From: Bombardia bombarda
Taxonomy: Eukaryota; Ascomycota; Sordariomycetes; Sordariales; Lasiosphaeriaceae
NCBI GenBank assembly: GCA_030512295.1
Contig: JAULSR010000001.1
Span: 9,013,001 to 9,077,000 of the forward strand
Direction of reading: 5' to 3'
Length of the DNA stretch: 64,000 nt
The notes under the pieces were generated by a model. The model had not been told where the DNA came from and ran no database searches. It was given only the letters and a program-made list of their open reading frames with translations. Position 1 is the stretch's first letter; each line of letters begins with the position of its first letter. The position numbers and the translations under genes were made by a program. Of the stretch, positions 23,504 through 35,900 are shown one piece after another.

Positions 23504-25542
23504 CTAAAACTCCAAATCAACCTCCTTCCCCTGCATCATCGCCCTCCCCTCCGCCTTCAAATCCTCCAACGTCCTCCCAATCCCCTCAATCTTTCCCCTA
23601 ACCGCCTCCTCCCTCGCCGCAATCTCACCCTCGAACCGCTCTACAATCGTGCGCTTCTCCCGCCTCGCCTTCTTCATCTTCTGCACCACGCTCGTGAACT
23701 GCTCCAGAAACCAATCCCCCGCGTCCTCCCACTCGTCGGCCGAGATGCGCGTGAAGAACTGGTGCTGGTCCATGCCCCCTTTAGTCTTGTAGTGCTCCAG
23801 CTTGTCCTCCGTGGTCCCGCCCGCCGGCACCGTCGACGTCGCCTGCTGCTGCAGCTGCAGCGCCGCCGCCTGCGGGTCGTAGTCGAACGCCTGCCCGCGC
23901 AGGTCCGAGTAGCTCATGGCGTTGAGCTCGGCGTCGTTGTAGTCTAGGCTGTGGCGGCGTTTCCTGTTAGCCGACGAGAAGGTGTCCTTGGCGGTCGCGA
24001 TGGCTATGAGAGCTGCGGCAGCAGGGGCAGGGGCAGCGGGAGGAGCAAGAGTAGGTGCAGGCTCGGGTTTGATGAGACGGCGGCTGCCTGTGCGCGCGAG
24101 CCCGCCCTCGGTAAAGGGGTTGTTAAGGTTGAGGCCGTTCTGCAGCTGTCTCGTGGCACGGGGGGTGCGCTGCAACACCTCCTTGACTTCGTCTGGGCTG
24201 GAATCTTCACGCAAGGGCACAATGACGGCAGCCTGGGTGTTATTGTAGGTTGGCTCGTCGTATTCAATGGGGGTGAGGCTCTCAAATACGGTGGAGCGCT
24301 TGTGGTTGAGCTCTTGCTCGCGTTCTCGCTCGAGCTCTCGCTCTCTCTCGCGGTCTAGCTCACGTTCGCGCTCGCGCTCGCGGTCACGGCGCAGCCGCTC
24401 TTCGAGTCGGACTTTTTCGATCTGCTCACCGGCTTCAGAGGTTCTCTCAGGGGACATGCCCAGGTTCTGCTGAACGTCTGAGGAGTAACCGGCGGCGGCT
24501 CTGTCGGAAAACGAGTTCCTCTTGAGCTCACGCGCGTCTCTATGTGGGAGTTTGGTACGTCTAAGCGGGGCGACCTTTGTGGGGGTGGTCTCGTACGGGT
24601 GCGGCCGGTCATCTTGATATACGTCGTCTACTTTGATGGTCTGCTCATTGTCATGCAGGAGCCCATTCGAGAGGTTCAAGGCAGCTGACGCTGCCGCCGC
24701 CGCACCGCCGCCATTTTGGGGGTGTGTATTAGGAGCTGTGATAACCTTCAAGAGCCCGTTCTCGCCAATAACGAAGGGCAGGTTCTCATCGTGCTGTGCC
24801 TGTTGGCTCCGGCTGAGCTGGGACTGGTGCATCCGCTGATAGGCAGCGTCGCTGTAGTGGCGTCCGTGAGCTGTATTGCCGTTGCCGTTTCCCTGCTGCT
24901 GCTGCTGTTGCAACTGCTGCAGCTGCGTCGTCTGCTGCTGTCCCCCACGATACCTGTCCGATGCAGCCCTGCTCTCGTTGTCACCAAACATGGATCCTAC
25001 CGTGGAGTCCTCCCACGCGTTCTGGGTGCGTGTGCCATCACGCGTTGCGTGGTCCGACGCTGAGGTCCTCGTCCGCTGCATCGGGTGGAAGTGTTGTGCA
25101 GGAGGGAGGCTCATTGACGTGCCCGGCTGGCTCTGACCACTGGCTGCCGAGTAGCGACCAATTCTTGGCAGTGGAATTGTCCGGGGGACGCGCCAGTGCC
25201 AGCAGCGCCAGCAGCGCCCGTGTCGTGTTGTTGTTGTTGGCTGTGCTGCTGGTGAAGCTGTTGCTGATGTTGTGGATTCTGTTGGTGGTGCTGTTGCTGC
25301 TGCTGGAACTGGAGCTGGCGCGACGCAACAATTTCAGGTGGGGGCTGCAGCTGTGGTAGCTGCGTGTGGCCCGTGTTGTGGGCAGTTGAATGGCCCGTGT
25401 CGATTCTCGCCACTGCTGGCGCAGGCGATGCAGGGAGTCCCACCGCGCCCGCTCGTGGACTGCCGGGCCCAGATACACTCCCGTCGGCTTGTCGCATAAA
25501 CAAGCTCATGCCGCCCAGCTTCTTCTTCGCCGTCGGCATCAT
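23504..25542 (-). CDS. Ecm11-domain protein, with apparent frameshift
   Basis: The C-terminal part (FFTRISADEWEDAGDWFLEQ, then a basic coiled-coil stretch MKKARREKRTIVERFE) matches the fungal Ecm11 domain, known in yeast from a SUMO-regulated meiotic chromosome protein. The N-terminus starts MMPTAKKKLGGMSLFMRQAD. The middle is disordered: poly-Gln tracts, an alternating Arg/Glu stretch (about 24315-24410) and a conserved-looking NAWEDSTVGSMFGD. The first about 120 residues and the rest lie in different frames. Adding one C to the run of five (GGGGG at 25183-25187 on the plus strand) joins them without a stop, giving about 679 aa. An intron is possible but no good donor is seen. The ATG at 25542 was chosen over 25554 and 25539 on context; this choice is weak. 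Confidence 0.75.
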
Positions 25543-28216
25543 GCTAAGCCGCATAGGCGGGCACGAGAACACCCAGTGTCTGGTGCGGCGCCGCCCTGGA
25601 GGGGGATGAGTGGTGACGGTGGTGTCTTGGTGAGACAGTGCACGACAAACAACAAGACGCCGCGTTTATTGTTTACTTGTTTACGGCAACGTGGGTACGG
25701 CGTGTTGGCGTTGGGGGGGTGGGTGGTGGCGGTGCTTTGGTTTGGTTTGGTCGGATGGCAACAGACGAGCATGAGCAGCGCATGGGACAAAGCAGGCAGA
25801 CAGGCAGGCAGGTGTGGGATGAGAAATGGAAAGTCAGTCAGTTGTTGGATGGGACAGATTCTGGATGGACGGATGGATGGATGGGACTAGATAGATGGCA
25901 ATGACAGGTGGATGGCGAGCGACAGAAATCAGCTGCGACTCGGGTTATTATTGTTTGGTGCGAAACTGCGTTGGGCTCTGCGCCCTCGATTCGACAGCGA
26001 CGAAAATTGGGTTGCGAGGGTTGCAAAGGTTGTGAGCCGGCAAGAATGCAGAGGTGCAGAAGGTGCAGGTGCGATGCAGCGCGATGCAGCGAGCGAGAGA
26101 TGCGGCATCATCCACCGGGGTGGAGGGCCGACGTCGTGGTTCCAATGGCAACGGCCTCTCGCGCTCTGGAGGACAGGTAGGGCTTCCAATTTGCACGGGA
26201 TCCGCTACTTGGAGCAGCTCGCTAGCTCTTCGCGCTAATTTACGGCCACTACACGCTGTCAGGTGAGAGGTTACTGCAGGGTCTTGGACGGGCAGGACAG
26301 TCGCTGCAGCTGGCTCCAGTTGCCCCTTGGGATCTGACTGTCGCCGTTGGCCAATTTCGTCCTCGACATCTCGACGGCCCCTCCTGACAGGCTGCCCCGT
26401 TTCCCGCTTCTGTCCCTCCCCAGGGCCGGCCTGCACCACCGCACCGCTCACGGACTGAAGTGCCGGGGCTTCTAGAGCTTGCCATCCATTGGCGTCGACA
26501 AGTCGTTGCGTCTAATCGTCCTGCATGTCTGCTTCAATACCTACCCAACGTCTCCCCCTCCGCCCTCCGCCTTCCATCCACCCCACGCACGATGCGCCAT
26601 AGACGCCTGATGATGAGGACACCCTCAGAGTCGCCGTTGCAACCACCACAGCGAACCACTCCTGATAAGCTGGTTGGCCTGCAACGAGAAGCTGGGCCAA
26701 TCACCAGTCGAGCGCAAAGGCCGTGGTGTCTATCGAGTGTCTTCGCAAAATCCCCCAGACCAGTCAGCGCCGGGGAGGATTGGGACGGCATGCCTGCCTC
26801 GACACCCATATGTCGCCCTACCTTACACCTACCTTACGAACCAAACTTAGCCAGGTAGGCGATCATGTAAGTCCGGGGGTGGAAGCAGGCGGCGACAGAA
26901 AATGCCCGTCCGATCGAGACAAGGCGCATACAGTCTGTCTTGATGGCACTCGACGATGCGCGCGTGGTCTGTTATACCCTCCCTCATCTTACCCCCCTCC
27001 ATCCCCCCAGGCATGGCCCGTCTTCTTATCGGACAGCAGCCAGTGAACCGACCAGATCCATGTCAAGTCGTCCTTCTGACCGACGGGGTGAAGTGCATAC
27101 CTCGACGTCTCTCACGGTATGACGGTGACCGGAGTACTGCTTCGGGGATAGCTTACCTGCGAGAGTCTGCTATAGCCCATGGTCGTTCTCAGAAGAGACG
27201 ATAGAGACCTGGTTGGCACCTCTACACCATCTGCAAAGACGGGACGGTAACACTCGCCTCGCCCACCTTGTCCTAGTCCCATCTGCGTTCTCTCTTCTTG
27301 CCAGTTAGATGCGGGATGCTGTGACCTAGTAGACGACGTTGGATGCCCATTTAAGACTGGGACGGGCCAGACCGAGCTAACGCCGTTGAGATTCTGTCAT
27401 GCCAAGTCTCTACTCAGTCCTGACTTACACCTTCTCGACCTCCCTCAATCCACACCACCCGTCGTCCATCTCTGAACAAAATGGGTCCGTCAACAGTTGC
27501 CGGTTGCAACCAGTTGGCGTCGGGAGATAAGAAAAACAGTCAGCGGTCATGTCGGTTACGGAATGTGTCTCTTGGCAAATTTCCCGTTCCCATCCGACAC
27601 TTGTCGATTGGCCCCGTCGAGGGTGCGCGGCGGCTATGGGACGATCTGCTCGTGTACGTGGTACAAAGGTGTTCGCCGGAGATACCGTTCTTCACCTTGG
27701 TAGGTTGCTTGGCTCAGGAGTCTGTCTCAACATGGCGAGCAAGGATGTTTCCGCGATCGGTGGAGGCATGGAAGGTCCCCCAAGGACCCCTAGTCCTAGC
27801 AGGTCGCGCTAGGCCTATCCAGATTGGTGGGGGGGGGGGGGGTTCAGGGCTTGTAGGCTAGCGCAACTGCCTACCCCGCGGTGATGCTTTGACGTTCCCA
27901 GGCCAGCGGGCAAACCCCTCCATCCAAAAGTTCCATACGGAAGGAGGGGGGCGATTTCTAAGCCAATCCAATCCCAATACTGATTACAGTTCAATATCTG
28001 CAAAGAAATTATCTTGCAACATCACTCATCCGTCATACCTACCTTCTGTTTCAACATCGCTTCTCCAATACCACACCTACCTAATCTAATCAACCATCAA
28101 GCAGCCGCCCACCCATCACATCCAGCAAAGCGCATCATCATCGAAACCACACACAGCTAGAGACACACCCCCCTAACCTAGGACCTAGTTCCCAAGGAAC
28201 CAAGCCAGCCAAAAGC
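25543..28216. other. Divergent promoter region, Ecm11-like and NBP35
   Basis: A 2.7-kb gap between divergently transcribed genes. Short purine tracts and ATGGATGG-type repeats (about 25863-25886) and a 14-base G run (27829-27842) are present. CT-rich sequence precedes the NBP35 start. No gene supported. Confidence 0.5.
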
Positions 28217-29251
28217 ATGGCCCCATCCCTAATCGACCCCCCCGAATCGGCCGAGTCCGTCCTCGCCAACCCGCTCAAAGCGCCCCCGAAGCTCGTCGCC
28301 CCCGAGCCCGAACACTGCCCCGGCCCGGAGTCCGAAAAGGCCGGCCTCGCCGACTCGTGCGCCGGCTGCCCCAACCAAGCCATCTGCGCGTCCGCCGCCC
28401 CCAAGGGCCCCGACCCCGACCTCGACCTCATCACCGCCCGCCTCGCCGGCATCAAGCACAAGATCCTCGTGCTCTCGGGCAAGGGCGGCGTCGGCAAGTC
28501 CACGCTGACCTGCATGCTCGCGCACGCCTTCGCCACCAACCCGTCCAACACGGTCGGCGTCATGGACACGGACATTTGCGGGCCGTCCATCCCCAAGATG
28601 CTCGGCGTCGAGACGGAGACGATCCACGTCAGCAACGCGGGCTGGTCGCCCGCCTGGGCCATGGACAACCTGGCCGTCATGTCGATCCAGTTCATGCTGC
28701 CGAACCGCGACGACGCCATCATCTGGCGCGGGCCGAAGAAGAACGGGCTCATCAAGCAGTTTCTTAAAGATGTCGAGTGGGGGGATCTGGATTTCTTGCT
28801 GGTTGATACCCCGCCGGGGACGAGCGATGAACATCTTAGTGTCAACACGTACCTCAAGGGCTCGGGGATAGACGGCGCGGTCATGGTGACGACGCCGCAA
28901 GAGGTGTCGCTGCTCGACGTGCGCAAGGAGATTGATTTCTGCAGGAAGGCGGGGATCAAGGTGCTAGGGCTGGTGGAGAACATGTCGGCGTTTGTGTGTC
29001 CCAAGTGCACGCACGCGAGCGAGATATTCAAGGCCACGACGGGCGGGGGGCGGGCGCTGGCCGAGGAGATGGGGATTGCGTTTTTGGGGTCGGTGCCGCT
29101 AGACCCGAGGATTGGTATGGCGTGCGACTATGGCGAGAGCTTTTTTGATTCGTTCCCGGACAGTCCGGCGTGCAAGGCGCTCAAGGAGGTGGTGAGGGGG
29201 CTGGCGGGGACGGTGGGGCTGGATCCGTTGGAGGTTATGCCTGATGATTAG
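28217..29251 (+). CDS. NBP35: Cytosolic Fe-S cluster assembly P-loop ATPase Nbp35
   Basis: An intronless frame of 344 aa. The N-terminal cysteine cluster C34-X13-C48-X2-C51-X5-C57 is the [4Fe-4S] site that distinguishes Nbp35 from Cfd1. The deviant Walker A GKGGVGKST is at 88-96, DTDICGPSIPK follows at 118-127, and VDTPPGTSDEH is at about 196-206. The bridging CPKC motif (261-264) binds the transient cluster shared with Cfd1. The complex is the scaffold of the cytosolic iron-sulfur assembly (CIA) pathway. Length and all key residues are as expected, and no frame defects are visible. Codon usage is strongly GC-ending, which generates a long antisense frame. The start codon follows AGC and lies about 20 bp after a CAAGG-rich leader. 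Confidence 0.97.
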   Translation: MAPSLIDPPESAESVLANPLKAPPKLVAPEPEHCPGPESEKAGLADSCAGCPNQAICASAAPKGPDPDLDLITARLAGIKHKILVLSGKGGVGKSTLTCMLAHAFATNPSNTVGVMDTDICGPSIPKMLGVETETIHVSNAGWSPAWAMDNLAVMSIQFMLPNRDDAIIWRGPKKNGLIKQFLKDVEWGDLDFLLVDTPPGTSDEHLSVNTYLKGSGIDGAVMVTTPQEVSLLDVRKEIDFCRKAGIKVLGLVENMSAFVCPKCTHASEIFKATTGGGRALAEEMGIAFLGSVPLDPRIGMACDYGESFFDSFPDSPACKALKEVVRGLAGTVGLDPLEVMPDD

Positions 29252-29656
29252 GTGTTTTTACGGAAACGGGGAGTATGGTGATATCATGCTGTGATGAGAA
29301 CTCTATGTGAATATGTATAAACAAGTAAATAGACAAGGTATAAATAAAAAGAGAAAACTAATATCAATATCAAGACAGAATGACTATTCTAAGAATCAGT
29401 GCGTAATGGTGCTTGTCTGCCGCCCGGTCACATTCGCAGGCAGACTAGAGCAGATCAAACAAGCAAGCCGGCAATCCAAGCCCAAGCCCAAGCCAGCTAA
29501 ACCAAGCCATGCTAAGCTATGCTATGATGCTATACATCCAGCATGCATATCATCATTGCGCTGCCCGCCCCCACGTCGTCCTCCCATCCATCCATTTCCC
29601 TGTCTCTACCGTGCCAGACAAACGATGTAGTTAGCTAACCCAGGTAAGATAACCCA
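29252..29656. other. Convergent 3' flank, NBP35 and GMF
   Basis: A 405-bp gap between convergent genes. It contains AT-rich sequence with AATAAA-like words (about 29338-29350) that could act as the NBP35 polyadenylation region, and imperfect AAGCC and CTATG repeats at 29480-29535. No gene seen. Confidence 0.5.
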
Positions 29657-30513
29657 TCACTTTGCGCCCAACCGACCTGGAATCTCCTCCAGCTCCTCGG
29701 CCGACTCGATGTCGATAATCTTGGTCACCTCGCTCGTGTTGCGCATCAGCTCCTTGGCGCCGGCGTAAAGCATGCGCATGGCGCTGTTGCATGTCGTGGG
29801 CAGGTAGTAGAGCATGACGTAGGGGACTGATATTCTTCCCGAGGGCTGTGTATATCACATCACGATGTGTCAGTCAGTCCAGTCAGCCGAGCAGTTGTCA
29901 GGGGGGTGTGTATGTTGGTATGTTGTGTGGCCTACAAGCGTCATGGGGTAGCTGAGGAGGACGAAGCGCGGCGAGTGGTCGGGCAGGTCGTCTGCAATCT
30001 CGTCGAGCGTCTTGTAGACTGTCTTGTCGTCATCTTGGCGGATCTCCTTGGTGACTTTATCGATCAGGTCTGACGGGTGTGCGTTGGTTGGTTAGCGGGA
30101 CGAGGGGCTGTGCTGGTTGTTTGGAGACGCTGGCTGTGTTGTTGATTGTCTGGATGGGCTATGTATGTTGTGGTGTTTTGGTGTTTACTTTTGAAGAGAA
30201 CGACATGGATGACTCGAAAGGTAGGCGATACAGATGGATAAGACAGGGGTCTGTGACGGTTCTTGAGAGACGTACTCACAGATGACGGCCTGGGGGTCAT
30301 TGGACCGCGAGGTCCCGAGGCGGAACTTGCGCAGGTGGTCCTTGGTCTCTTGCGAGAATGTGTATAGTCTCGACTCGGAGCTCTGCATCATAGTAGTTTG
30401 TTAGCGGGCTGACTGGGTTGACTGTTTGCGCAAAGGGGGAGCAGGCTGTAATGCAAGGGAGGGCAGGAGCACCCATGGGGGCGGCTGTGCAAGTTCAAAC
30501 TGGGGCATACCAT
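29657..30513 (-). CDS. GMF1: Glia maturation factor-type ADF-H protein (Aim7/Gmf1-like)
   Basis: Exons in reading order are 30513-30511, 30382-30280, 30069-29936 and 29845-29657; 142 aa, with all phases closing. The first coding exon is just the ATG, followed at once by a GTATGC donor; splicing gives MSSESRLYTFSQETKDHLRK. An alternative is an unspliced start at 30391 (MMQSSESR). The body is a complete actin-depolymerising-factor homology domain: KFRLGTSRSNDPQAVIYLID, then DELADD-like DEIADDLPDHSPRFVLLSYP and YVMLYYLPTTCN. GMF proteins bind Arp2/3 complex rather than actin, debranching filaments and inhibiting nucleation. It is divergent from the MoCF gene (314 bp between starts). Confidence 0.92.
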
Positions 30514-30827
30514 CTTGAGATCTGTTTGTTTTTGTGTTTGTGTTTGTGTTTGTTTTGTTTGATTTTTTGCCGCGGTGGCTTAGACAGGTGTAAATATGGA
30601 TAGTTGAGCCTTGTCAATGCTAAGTCGCGACGAGTGCTAGCGAGGTTGAGTTGAAGATATGGATGGTCGTTGGAGCCCCGCCAGGCCATGTCGCCCCGCA
30701 TTAAGCCTACGCGCCCCACATCAACAACATCCATGGGCTTGGCTGCTTCGAACGCGACCTCCAATGACATTCCTCTTTCAGAAGAGGTCTATATATACAG
30801 CCATCTTGCCTTGGAAATCACGCCCTC
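30514..30827. promoter_or_regulatory. Bidirectional promoter, GMF and MoCF-domain genes
   Basis: A 314-bp gap between divergent start codons. TGTTTGTGTT repeats lie near GMF (about 30529-30560). TATATATA at 30790-30797 lies only 31-38 bp from the 30828 ATG. If that is the TATA box, the leader to 30828 would be very short and initiation at the in-frame ATG at 30939 becomes plausible. Confidence 0.5.
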
Positions 30828-32405
30828 ATGTTCTCCAGCATTCGACACGTTGCACGCCATCTCACACGACCGTTGCCAAATCAGGCACACACTTCTGCAG
30901 CTGTATTTGCGTCAAACACGCCCACTCACGGCTTGACGATGGCGTCATCCACTGTTTCCCCCGCTGAACGCAACTCCCGCACCATTTACACGGCAGCATG
31001 CCTGATCATTGGAGATGAGGTTTTGGGCGGAAAGGCAGGCTTGAGAGATGATGAATGTTTGATCAGGAGAATAGTCATGGCTGACAGTTAATATGGCGAT
31101 CCTCGTTTATTTGAGCGGCTCAGACCAAAGATGTAAGCCCATATATATAACCCTTAAACCATAGTACCTACCTTAGGTACTTACCAAGCAAGACCTGACC
31201 AACATGGATCTCACCTTAGACAAACTCAAACTTTTTTGCCCAGTGGTGCTTCAAACAGGGCATAGTACGTCTCCCTGGCCATATCATTACCTGAAGCCGT
31301 CAGATCATAGAGCTCAACGCTTTTGAAACAGACCCTGAAGAAGATCGAGGTCATTTCAGATAATCAGGGTGAGATTATCGAAGCTGTTCGTCGCATGAGC
31401 AATGGATACGACATGGTCGTGACGAGGTATGCCTATATCCCCCATAGTCAATTTATACGCCCATGTACTGACCACACTCGTACATGTCTACAGCGGTGGA
31501 ATCGGACCGACGTAAGAGCTCATGTCCAACAACAACACACCGACACCCGAATCAGAGAGATCAAAGCTAAACATAACCCTCACAGCCACGACGACATAAC
31601 ATACGAATCCATAGCCAAGGCGTTCGACCTCCCCATCGTGCTTCACGAGAAGACAAAACAGCTCATGATCGAAAAGGCCAAGCGGGACTTTAATTGGGAT
31701 GTCCCGTCCGACGCCCGGGACGCCAAGCTGAAGATGGCTCGTCTGCCCACGGATCCCAACATCGAAGATCCCAAGCAGGTCCTCTACCCCGGCCCGGAGG
31801 ACATGTGGGTGCCCGTGTCTGTCGTCAATGGGAACGTTTACATTCTTCCTGGCGTTCCCAGACTGTGTATGCTTAACCCCCCTTAACCCCCAAACCCCGA
31901 AAGGTTGATGAGCGACTGTGGTCTAATGATAGAATTGCAGTTGAGGCGCTCATCGACGGCCTGCAGACCATCTTGGCTCCCCACATACCTTCCGAGACCA
32001 ACCACCGCGTCTCGATCGCAACGCCCATGTCTGAGAGCGCAATTGCCAAGTACCTGACGGATCTCACAAACAGTGTCGAGCCTAAGGGTGTGAAGGTGGG
32101 AAGCTACCCGCGATGGGGAAAGTCGTGGAATATCGTTACTCTGGTTGGAAAGTAAGTAGTGTTCTCCTCTTTCTCTGGACCCTTGTGCTCTTTGGCCTTT
32201 TGCTGTTTCCTATGATATGTTGGGGGAAACCCAGAGTATCGAATATACTGACTCGCGGCACGCACACAGGAACAAGGAGTTCATTGACAGCATCGTTCCC
32301 AAGGTTGCAGACTACGTCAGTGGTCACTTGGTCACCGACGACGCGAATGATCCTGATCTAGCTGAGGACGGAGAGAACATCGAGGCCAAGGTCGAGGCTA
32401 AGTGA
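30828..32405 (+). CDS. MoCF/CinA-like molybdopterin-binding domain protein, probably mitochondrial
   Basis: Seven exons (30828-31034, 31220-31264, 31332-31426, 31494-31511, 31586-31866, 31941-32151, 32270-32405) close at 993 nt, 330 aa. After a presequence-like N-terminus (MFSSIRHVARHLTRPLP) the domain begins with TAACLIIGDEVLGGK, then TNSNFFAQWCFKQGI, and the hallmark SGGIGPTHDD at 116-125. Exon 4 is only 18 nt and encodes most of SGGIGP. Intron 1 seems to use a GC donor (AAG|GCAGGC). Compared with the usual GGKTVDTNS, three residues are missing at that junction, so the boundary may be off. The fold is shared with MoaB/CinA and the N-terminal domain of FAD synthases; its substrate in fungi is not established. 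A second ATG at 30939 would remove the presequence. Confidence 0.88.
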
Positions 32406-32893
32406 AATGGGAGGGGGCATGTACAAGAACCATGTGGCTAAGATAGATAGATGCTTCCTTGGCGTCCCTTTTAAGAAGTGGAGGGGGGCTCTGCTTGCTT
32501 TTATCAACTATCAGACCGACATAGCTTTGCCGTTATATGCATTTCTCACGTTTCCGAGAATAACATCCCCGCCACAACCTGATATTACCGGCTGCTTTGT
32601 CCCAGTATTTGCTTCCCTGTTTTATTATCACTTTGCGAATGACACAACAGCACCGAATTTCACGGGCGTACATTTATCCTATTGCTTCGCTTGCCTACCT
32701 ACCTACTCAATAGGCGTCGACGAGTAAATCCATCTGCCCATGCCTGTAACCGATGAGTCGGTAGCACCTATCGCCTGTCTCTCCCCTGGATACCTCGGAT
32801 AGACTCTGTGTGACTATGGGTGCTTCCATAATACCTACCCAGACAGACAGGGAAATAAATAGATACCCGGGTCACCGCTATACCTATGCATGC

Positions 32894-32916
32894 ATATATA
32901 TATATATATATATATA
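32894..32916. repeat. AT dinucleotide repeat
   Basis: An uninterrupted AT/TA run of about 23 bases in the intergenic region downstream of the MoCF-domain gene. Confidence 0.9.
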
Positions 32917-35900
32917 CAGTATCACCGGGGCAGTCAGCAGTACTGGCGCTGGCGTCGTCATGAGTTCTCTGCACCACGGACTCAGAAGTCCAGAGCTAAT
33001 TACCCAAGGTATCTATAGATTCCAGCCGCATGCCATCTGTGTACAGACTTGTAACACTATTTACAGGTTGGCCGCTTCGTATCCTGTCGATAGACATTTG
33101 TGTGCAAGTCCAGTACTATCCGTGGTTGAGGCAGCCCGCTAGACAGGAGTTGCACAGTATTTACGTAGATGTTTGTATCCCGGGTACCGTTGGTGGTGGC
33201 TACACCACCTGCTTCCAGTCTCACAAAAGGGACAAGTCAAGGAAAGACAAAGTATGTGTCATTATACAATAGCAATTGAATAAATAGATTTTTAGTGAAT
33301 CCCAATCTGATTCCGCGTCCGATTTCTATTCCTGGTAATGATGGCAGCATCCAAGAAACACCAGATCCGTCCATCTATCATGAGAAGATCAGATAGTAGA
33401 TGATTTTTGGTGGTGGTGCACAACATCACTCAAAATTCAGAAAAGGGGGAAAGGAAAACAACAACAACCCCTGTTCCTTGTCCCCTACACTTACTAATGC
33501 GCCCTCCCCCATTCGCGTCATTTTCTAGAAATGATCGATTCCCGCTCACCCCTGGTCCATCATCTCCCCCGACTTTACGACGAAAGGTAGAATCCCGCCA
33601 GAGGGAAAATGGAAAAGTAAAGCGAGACAGAAGAAGAAGCCGTGTAGAGCGGCGAAGGGCAGAGAGTGGGTGTGGGTGTGGGAGTGGGACATGGGATGTC
33701 TGTTTCATCCATCTTGCCAATTTCATTTTGTTCTGGAATTGTGACCAGGCTTCCATTGATGAGCATACCCATGCTGGTGAAGAAGATTGGAAATGCAGAG
33801 TAGTCCCAATCAGGGCATGCCATGCGGTACCTCCAATAGAGACTCTGAGGGGATACAGAAACGAAGACGGAATCTTTTGGCACTTCTATTTTTTCTTCTC
33901 CAACCAACACGTCATCACCGTCTTTCTGCCTTCGTTTCTTTTTCCATGTTTTAAAACGCCCTCTCTCTATGCGGTGGAGTGGCAAGACACATAGGTGGCT
34001 TGCCGTTGGTCATTGTCAGTCAATTATTCCTCTTGCAGCACCACCACCACCACCACCCTCGGCGGTGACGACAACGGCAAGGACAACGGCGGTGACGTGG
34101 GGCACAAGAAACAAATGGCTTTTTAAGACACGAACATCCCACCATCACAGCCAGTTGGCCAGCTCAGCTCAGCTCAGGCACCGCCTCGCTCCCATTCGCT
34201 CGCTCCGGGATATGTTGGATCAGAGTTAGGCTCTACCTACCTGCTCGCTCGTGGCAGCCAGCCAGCCAGCCAGAGCCGCTACTGCAGGGCAAACACATGC
34301 TGCAGCAAAGGCTTTTGTGATTTCATCTTCTCGTTGGATGCGCTCTTTTGGCGGTGTGGGTGTGACAGACTCACAGTAGGTACCTACTTCTGAATACAGA
34401 GTGGACAAATATGGTCATGGGTCTTCATAGAAATGGAAACGAAAACGGAAAAGCTCAGTAGCATTCCCATGCATAGCAATCCGTCGTGAAAATTGTTTCA
34501 TCGATTTGTGAATTTGGGGGGGGGGGGGGGGTCTCCAGTTTCAACAAGCCAAAAGCGGTTGATGGCAGGCAGGCAGGCAGGCACGAACATGCTGCTCCCC
34601 CACGTAACCCGTAGATAACCCCGCCAGAACGACTTTGGACCTTCCTTATCTCTACCCGCCCAGTGCGGTGCGGCGTAGCGTGCTGTTCACCTTATTAGGT
34701 AAGCCTGCATCTCCACATCTCTCCCAGAGAAAAAGTCAAATGCCGTCCCGGATCGTGCACAGTAGAGAAAGCACACACCACACACCACACAACACACCGA
34801 ACCAGGATGTTAATAACGAAGAGGTCGGGTATATTCCCGTCGTCGATTCGTTTCTGCCACAACCGCACTACCCTACCCCTTGATTCGGCCCGTCTGTCGA
34901 TCATCAGATGTGAGATGGGCTACTACTACTTTTCGGTATTACACAGTAAACTACCAGTGGTTGGCGAGTGTGGAGGCGGGACGGCCGAGCGAAGTACCAG
35001 ACGTTGGAAATGGACAAACAGCCCACACTCTTTTTAACCTCACCCATACACACGTACTATAACGTTACGTGTGCTATTAAATGCGGGGAAAGCTTCTTTC
35101 CTTTTTTTCTTATTTCTCGTGTATGAGATCTTTGCGGAGAGGGCCGGCACGCATATGTTTTTTTCTTTCGCAATGAGCCGCCGCCGCCCGCCCGCCCGCC
35201 CGCACCTACCTCACCTTACCTTTCTCAATCTCATCCCTCGCGCACGCCGACGATGGATGAGGTCTTGACCTTGACACTTGGCGTGCGGGCGAGGGGCGCA
35301 AGACAGCACCAGGGTCACGATACTTGTTGGTTCATTATCTGATGGGTGTACCATGTGTGTTATCACACCTTGGTCAAACACCACCATCACCAGTACCTGC
35401 CCGAACTGGCCAGACGGGAGTATCGTGGATACCTTACCCAAGTGTTTTGACATGTACGGTGGGTAGGTTGGCTCGTAGATATGTAAGTGATGTGTTGGAA
35501 GTACGGATATGAGGTGGGTTGTGGGACGGCCGGGCGGGAAGGGAGATATCCGTCAGAGAGGATGGAGGTGCTTGCAGAATTGCCCCAGGATACTGAACAG
35601 AAAAAAAGAAAGACCAAAAGGCTAGGTAGCGATGATGAAGATGAACAGAAGAAAGCACAAGCCAGCCACGGTAATTCCCCCATATTGCTCCCGGAGTATC
35701 AAAATGGCAAGCAATGGATGATACGATGCCATATCCGTGTTCTGTTATCGTCCATCATCCACGTGCAGTGGGGCCTCTGTGTTGAAATGGGGATGATCGC
35801 CCCGAGCCAAAAGATGGCGCAAGATGGGAGAGAAGCAAAAGGGCCCTGATCTGCACGATCTCTCTCACGGTGTCCGGTTAGAGGGCCCAGGCAGGAAAAG

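Noticed and set aside
28138..29037. 299-codon minus-strand frame
   Set aside because: Antisense shadow of NBP35.
33407..33994. 195-codon plus-strand frame
   Set aside because: Low-complexity, no domain, and an opposing frame of similar length on the other strand.
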